Both the position numbers and the translations under genes were made by a program. DNA of 64,000 nt, from positions 137,951 through 201,950 of the forward strand of contig NZ_DLHM01000005.1 in NCBI RefSeq assembly GCF_002483205.1, read 5' to 3'. Of the stretch, positions 60,691 through 64,000 are shown piece by piece. The number at the start of each line of letters is the position of its first letter. The first letter of the stretch is position 1. The notes beneath the pieces were generated by a model. That model ran no database searches. It saw only the letters and a list, made by a program, of their open reading frames with translations, and was not told where the DNA came from. This stretch comes from Flavihumibacter sp. UBA7668. GTDB lineage: Bacteria; Bacteroidota; Bacteroidia; Chitinophagales; Chitinophagaceae.

Positions 60691-63384
60691 TTACTGAATA
60701 AAGAACTGAAGTGTTTGTCTTTCAGAATTGATAGATGTTGTAATGAAGTAGCTTCCTTTTTGAAGAGCTTCCACATTGATTTTTGCACGGCTATCTGAAC
60801 CGAACGTGATTTGTTCCTGACGAACGATTCCACCAATTGCGTTATAGATGGTAACTGTTACTTTTTTATTGGTCCAGTTGCCATTTTCGATGGTCAGCGG
60901 CAGGTTACCGGAAATAGGATTCGGGAAGATGCGCAGGCCTTTCAATGCAACATCGCCGTTGGAGATCCGGATGATTTCGCTGTAGCTGAACTTGCCATCA
61001 CGATCCGTTTGTTTGATTCTATAATAAGCCGAACCAGTTAATGGATTGGTGTCTTTAAAGTTATAGCGGGAAATATTAGTGGTGTTTCCAACACCGTCAA
61101 CCGCGCCAATAGTACTGAAGCCATGCCCGTCTGCAGAACGTTCGATGGTATATTCTTCATTGTTGACCTCAAGGGAGGTGCTCCAGTTCAGCTCAACTGA
61201 GCCATTCACGTAACGGCCGGTAAAACTTAACCAGGTTACCGGAAGCGGGTTGGCAACTTCATCAATTGTACTTAAAGTGAAAACCGGTGAACCCTGTGTA
61301 ACTGTAATATTATTGGTATTGGCAGATGACACGTAATTAACGCCACCAACATTTTGAAGGCCACCATTTCCAACCAATTGCCAGAATCCAGGATTTGTCC
61401 AGGCCGCAACTCCAATGGTTGTAGGATCAGTAATACCACCACTTCTTACTGACTCAAATGACAACCACACACGTGGACCCGGAACCGGTGTTGCACTTGT
61501 TTGATCCAGTACCCAATATTCAGCCTCACTGATTTTTAAATCAGGAGGATTGGTGGGAGACTGTTGATCAATTGGGAAAGAACCATCCGGGTTAACATGG
61601 AAGTATTGAGCCCTATATGTGGCATTAGTAATATTGGCATTGAATCCACCCCCACTTATGTGGATTGGACCATAGAATCCTCCATTACCTGTCGGAAAGG
61701 TAAAAGCATTGTTGCCAGTTCTTAGAACAGGACCTTCTACATAACTTCCGGAATTTCCACCGAGTGCGATTACCCCGTTGACAGCGAAATTTAAAATATT
61801 TGTAGGAGTAGTTTGAAGAATTCCTCCTGTAAATGTTACTATCTGACCAGCTACATCTAATACAACTGGTGAATTTAGTGTAACCGGTCCAGGAGCTGAT
61901 TTAACAAAAGAAATATTTCCATTAATATGACCGGATTGGCCGGCACTTAAATTGACTGACTGTGCATTTGCACCTGAAAATTCCAATTGTATCGCAGATG
62001 AAAGGGGTAATGCTCCTGGTGCAAAACTAAGGTTTCCACCAACTTCAAGAAATGAAGGGTTGGATAAAGAACCACCAATACTGATAAATGAACCGTTTGT
62101 AATTGTCAGATCATTTGTAGCGATTAATCGATCTCCGAACTCAATGTTCATAAATCCGGAAGGACTGGTATTATCCAGCACAAGATTATAAAAAGAAGTT
62201 GAACCATTTATAGCTGGAGAACTTACACTGTAATTTCTCTGAACATTAGATTGGAAAACAACTGTTCCATTATTACCTGCAAAGCTTCCTGAATTGCTAA
62301 AATTCCCGTTGAATGTCATTGTTCCCGCAGATCCAATAATTGACCCACCAGTTCCGATATTAAAATTTGTATAATCCCAATTCACATTATCGCCGTCTGG
62401 AAAATCAAGTGTACCTGAATTTAAGTTCATTGTTGAATTGGCAACAGAATTCAAATTAATCAAATTGCCTGGGAGATCAGTAACAAATGTTAAGGTTGAT
62501 GCAGCATTTGACTTATTAATTGCAATGGTACTTCCACTTTGTTGTGTAAGGGGTGCATTAATATTTATTATGCCATTTGATGCGCCTACGAATTCAAAAT
62601 TTGCAATAATTCCAAGTGATGTTTGAGCCACTGTTAAACCTGCACCTACCTGAATGGAGGCACTAGCTGCTCTAAATAATCCGCTCGTAAGTATCAGGTT
62701 ATTGGAGATAATAACCTGATCACCAACTCCAACATTCAAATTATTTGAGGCTGGAGTTGTTTTGTTAACTTCCAAATTATAGAATGTAATAGTTCCTGCG
62801 CCTGCACCATTGTTGTTGATAGCAGCATTATTTGGGCCACCAAAAATAGCCGTACTGGTTCCTGCAAGAAAATTGTGAGCAGGAGTTGTTGTTGTTATGT
62901 TTCTCAGGAAGGTCATATTTCCTGAACCATTAAATGTTCCTCCATTAAAAGTTACGGCATCAGTAAATAGAGTGGAGGTGCTACCAGTAGTAAATGTTCC
63001 CCCATTTTGGATAAAATAAACTCCAATACTGGAAATTGCTGGCAATGTTATTGTGCCACCGTTTATTAATGCGCTTGCCTGAATGGTCAGCGAATTTGTA
63101 CCTCCCGGACTTATTGTTCCTGAATAACCAGCACCAACATTCAAGCTTCTGATGGTAATATCAGGAATATCAAGTATACAATTGGCATCACTAACACCAT
63201 CAAATTGTGCCGATTGACCGGCTACCGGTGCGCCAGCACCACCAGAACCTCCGGTAGAGTTTGACCAGTTAGCGGGGTTTGACCAGTTTCCGGAAGCTCC
63301 GGGCGCAACCCAAAATTTTGCTTGCGCAAATGCGCCGGTTGAAATAAATAAGAGTAGGATTGAGACGTGTACAAGTCTTCTCAT
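60691..63384 (-). CDS. Large secreted surface protein with T9SS type A sorting domain
   Basis: 897 residues from the ATG at 63384, with a signal peptide ending in GAFAQA (a longer frame begins at 63423). The body (about 30-650) is a Gly/Asn/Ser/Thr-rich repetitive region of short beta-strand units (TFNGNF, NGGTFTTGS, LTIQAS), suggesting a beta-helix. About 690-800 resembles a fibronectin-like segment (WLSFTGRYVNGSVELNWSTSLEVNNEEYTIERS). The C-terminal 80 residues are a type IX secretion sorting domain (GLRIFPNPISGNLPLTIENGNW and the final KGSYFITT). It is therefore predicted to be secreted by T9SS and attached to the surface; a role in adhesion or as a scaffold is likely. Confidence 0.9.
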   Translation of the reverse strand: MRRLVHVSILLLFISTGAFAQAKFWVAPGASGNWSNPANWSNSTGGSGGAGAPVAGQSAQFDGVSDANCILDIPDITIRSLNVGAGYSGTISPGGTNSLTIQASALINGGTITLPAISSIGVYFIQNGGTFTTGSTSTLFTDAVTFNGGTFNGSGNMTFLRNITTTTPAHNFLAGTSTAIFGGPNNAAINNNGAGAGTITFYNLEVNKTTPASNNLNVGVGDQVIISNNLILTSGLFRAASASIQVGAGLTVAQTSLGIIANFEFVGASNGIININAPLTQQSGSTIAINKSNAASTLTFVTDLPGNLINLNSVANSTMNLNSGTLDFPDGDNVNWDYTNFNIGTGGSIIGSAGTMTFNGNFSNSGSFAGNNGTVVFQSNVQRNYSVSSPAINGSTSFYNLVLDNTSPSGFMNIEFGDRLIATNDLTITNGSFISIGGSLSNPSFLEVGGNLSFAPGALPLSSAIQLEFSGANAQSVNLSAGQSGHINGNISFVKSAPGPVTLNSPVVLDVAGQIVTFTGGILQTTPTNILNFAVNGVIALGGNSGSYVEGPVLRTGNNAFTFPTGNGGFYGPIHISGGGFNANITNATYRAQYFHVNPDGSFPIDQQSPTNPPDLKISEAEYWVLDQTSATPVPGPRVWLSFESVRSGGITDPTTIGVAAWTNPGFWQLVGNGGLQNVGGVNYVSSANTNNITVTQGSPVFTLSTIDEVANPLPVTWLSFTGRYVNGSVELNWSTSLEVNNEEYTIERSADGHGFSTIGAVDGVGNTTNISRYNFKDTNPLTGSAYYRIKQTDRDGKFSYSEIIRISNGDVALKGLRIFPNPISGNLPLTIENGNWTNKKVTVTIYNAIGGIVRQEQITFGSDSRAKINVEALQKGSYFITTSINSERQTLQFFIQ

Positions 63385-63553
63385 GGTAGAGTATTTATGA
63401 AAAAAGAGGTTCATGGATAACACAGTTTTAAAAATGACTAAATAACCATAGTGCCAGGCACCTGGTTACGGTTCAGGAAATAGTCTTTAATAGAAGAATG
63501 GAAAACTGTGGTTATTCCGGAGGATTTTGGAAGACTTGGACTAAAGCACAAAC

Positions 63554-63582
63554 AAAAATAGTCATATCCAAGATATGACTAT
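63554..63582 (-). terminator. Intrinsic terminator after the edge L,D-transpeptidase gene
   Basis: A perfect 11-bp stem (ATAGTCATATC 63558-63568 with GATATGACTAT 63572-63582, loop CAA) is followed on the minus strand by a five-T run (63558-63554). It lies 32 bases after the transpeptidase stop. Confidence 0.9.
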
Positions 63583-63614
63583 AATTTTAACTAATTTATT
63601 TATTACCAGTATTT

Positions 63615-64000
63615 TTACTTACGTATGGTCACTTTGGTACCGATTGGGATCATTTCATACAATTCATCCATTTCAGATCGTTTCAGGCTGACACAGCCAT
63701 TGGTCCAGTTTTGAAAATAATCTACGGCCATATCATCCCGCATCCAGGTACCATGAATTGCGATGCCATTTCCTATTCCTTTGTTCTTGGGAATCAATCC
63801 TTTAGTCTTTCTGTCTTTGTATTTTGCCCAGTCTGCAGGCGTCGGATAGTCCAATAGCATAATTTTCCCCCACTTATCATGTGGTCTTTTGGAGATGATT
63901 TTGTACTCCCCTTCAGGTGTTTTTCGGTCTCCTTCCCACATTTTGTCGCCGAGGGTTTTTTCTCCGAAAACTACCGGATAGGTGGCATACCATCCCTCAT
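63615..64000 (-). CDS. L,D-transpeptidase (YkuD), 5' part beyond the window
   Basis: The gene runs off the right edge; 127 residues are visible. The frame is open from the window end, starting EGWYATYPVVFGEKTLGDKM, a pattern typical of YkuD domains, so the first visible methionine is not the start. The catalytic features are present: the histidine in IAIHGTWMRDD and the cysteine in NWTNGCVSLKRSEMDEL. YkuD enzymes form 3-3 cross-links or attach proteins to peptidoglycan. It ends in a strong terminator. This is a second L,D-transpeptidase in the window, of a different subfamily from the one at 33.7 kb. Confidence 0.93.
   Translation of the reverse strand, partial: EGWYATYPVVFGEKTLGDKMWEGDRKTPEGEYKIISKRPHDKWGKIMLLDYPTPADWAKYKDRKTKGLIPKNKGIGNGIAIHGTWMRDDMAVDYFQNWTNGCVSLKRSEMDELYEMIPIGTKVTIRK

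Overview
The window looks like chromosomal DNA of a member of the Bacteroidota, most likely a Chitinophagaceae-type organism. The reasons are a gliding lipoprotein (GldH), a GldA-like ATPase, a type IX secretion C-terminal sorting domain, a BatD protein, an FkbM methyltransferase, an Omp85-type fusion, BlaI/M56 and GH3/beta-lactamase fusions, and promoters of the TAnnTTTG type used by this phylum. There are no rRNA or tRNA genes, no CRISPR array, no integrase and no intact insertion sequence. Most of the window is densely packed core and housekeeping sequence.

Layout. 1-18.4 kb: a small lipoprotein, tadA, aldehyde dehydrogenase plus glutathione peroxidase, dusB, a same-strand run (CPBP protease, cdsA, pheS, 3-hydroxyacyl-CoA dehydrogenase, extended SDR, carboxypeptidase-like protein), lpxD, rluE, yicC, gldH, a histidine kinase/response regulator pair, batD, an SDR and a DUF2167 protein. 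18.4-30.5 kb: a YjjG-type HAD phosphatase, psd, a degenerate arginase-family protein, then a cell-wall block: dacB (PBP4), mutL, blaI, an M56-amidase-TonB fusion and a GH3-beta-lactamase fusion. Two related palindromes bracket the blaI/M56 pair. 30.6-37.4 kb: eno, ftsB-like, a small acidic protein, nth, an L,D-transpeptidase and a large GAF-like protein. 37.4-48.2 kb: a three-part metallophosphoesterase/kinase-like/Omp85 protein with an SdiA-regulated-type lipoprotein, an HD-PycTM protein coupled to a FUSC membrane protein, a KorA-type oxidoreductase and an FkbM methyltransferase that appears to start at CTG. 48.1-59.4 kb: a long minus-strand run with GldA-like ATPase, carbonic anhydrase plus SulP transporter, receiver protein, SLC5-histidine kinase, two small membrane proteins, an MFS transporter and an IS1-InsA-like DNA-binding protein, divergent from acs. 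59.4-64 kb: an acyltransferase, a long T9SS-sorted surface protein and the 3' part of a second L,D-transpeptidase.

How it fits together. Three themes stand out. (1) Peptidoglycan cutting, recycling and sensing: dacB, BlaI, M56-amidase-TonB, NagZ-like GH3-beta-lactamase and two L,D-transpeptidases. (2) A probable acetate-response locus: an SLC5-STAC-histidine kinase and receiver, transporters and a transposase-derived DNA-binding protein beside acs. (3) Signalling proteins with unusual fusions: phosphoesterase-kinase-like-barrel and HD-PycTM.

Non-coding structure is also notable. Short GT/purine repeats, often heptads, directly abut stop codons at five gene ends. Two strong intrinsic terminators lie antisense inside the 3' coding region of a convergent neighbour. 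An intrinsic terminator touches the rluE start codon. Many exact TAnnTTTG elements lie very near start codons. All assignments are by reading motifs and composition; no database search was run.
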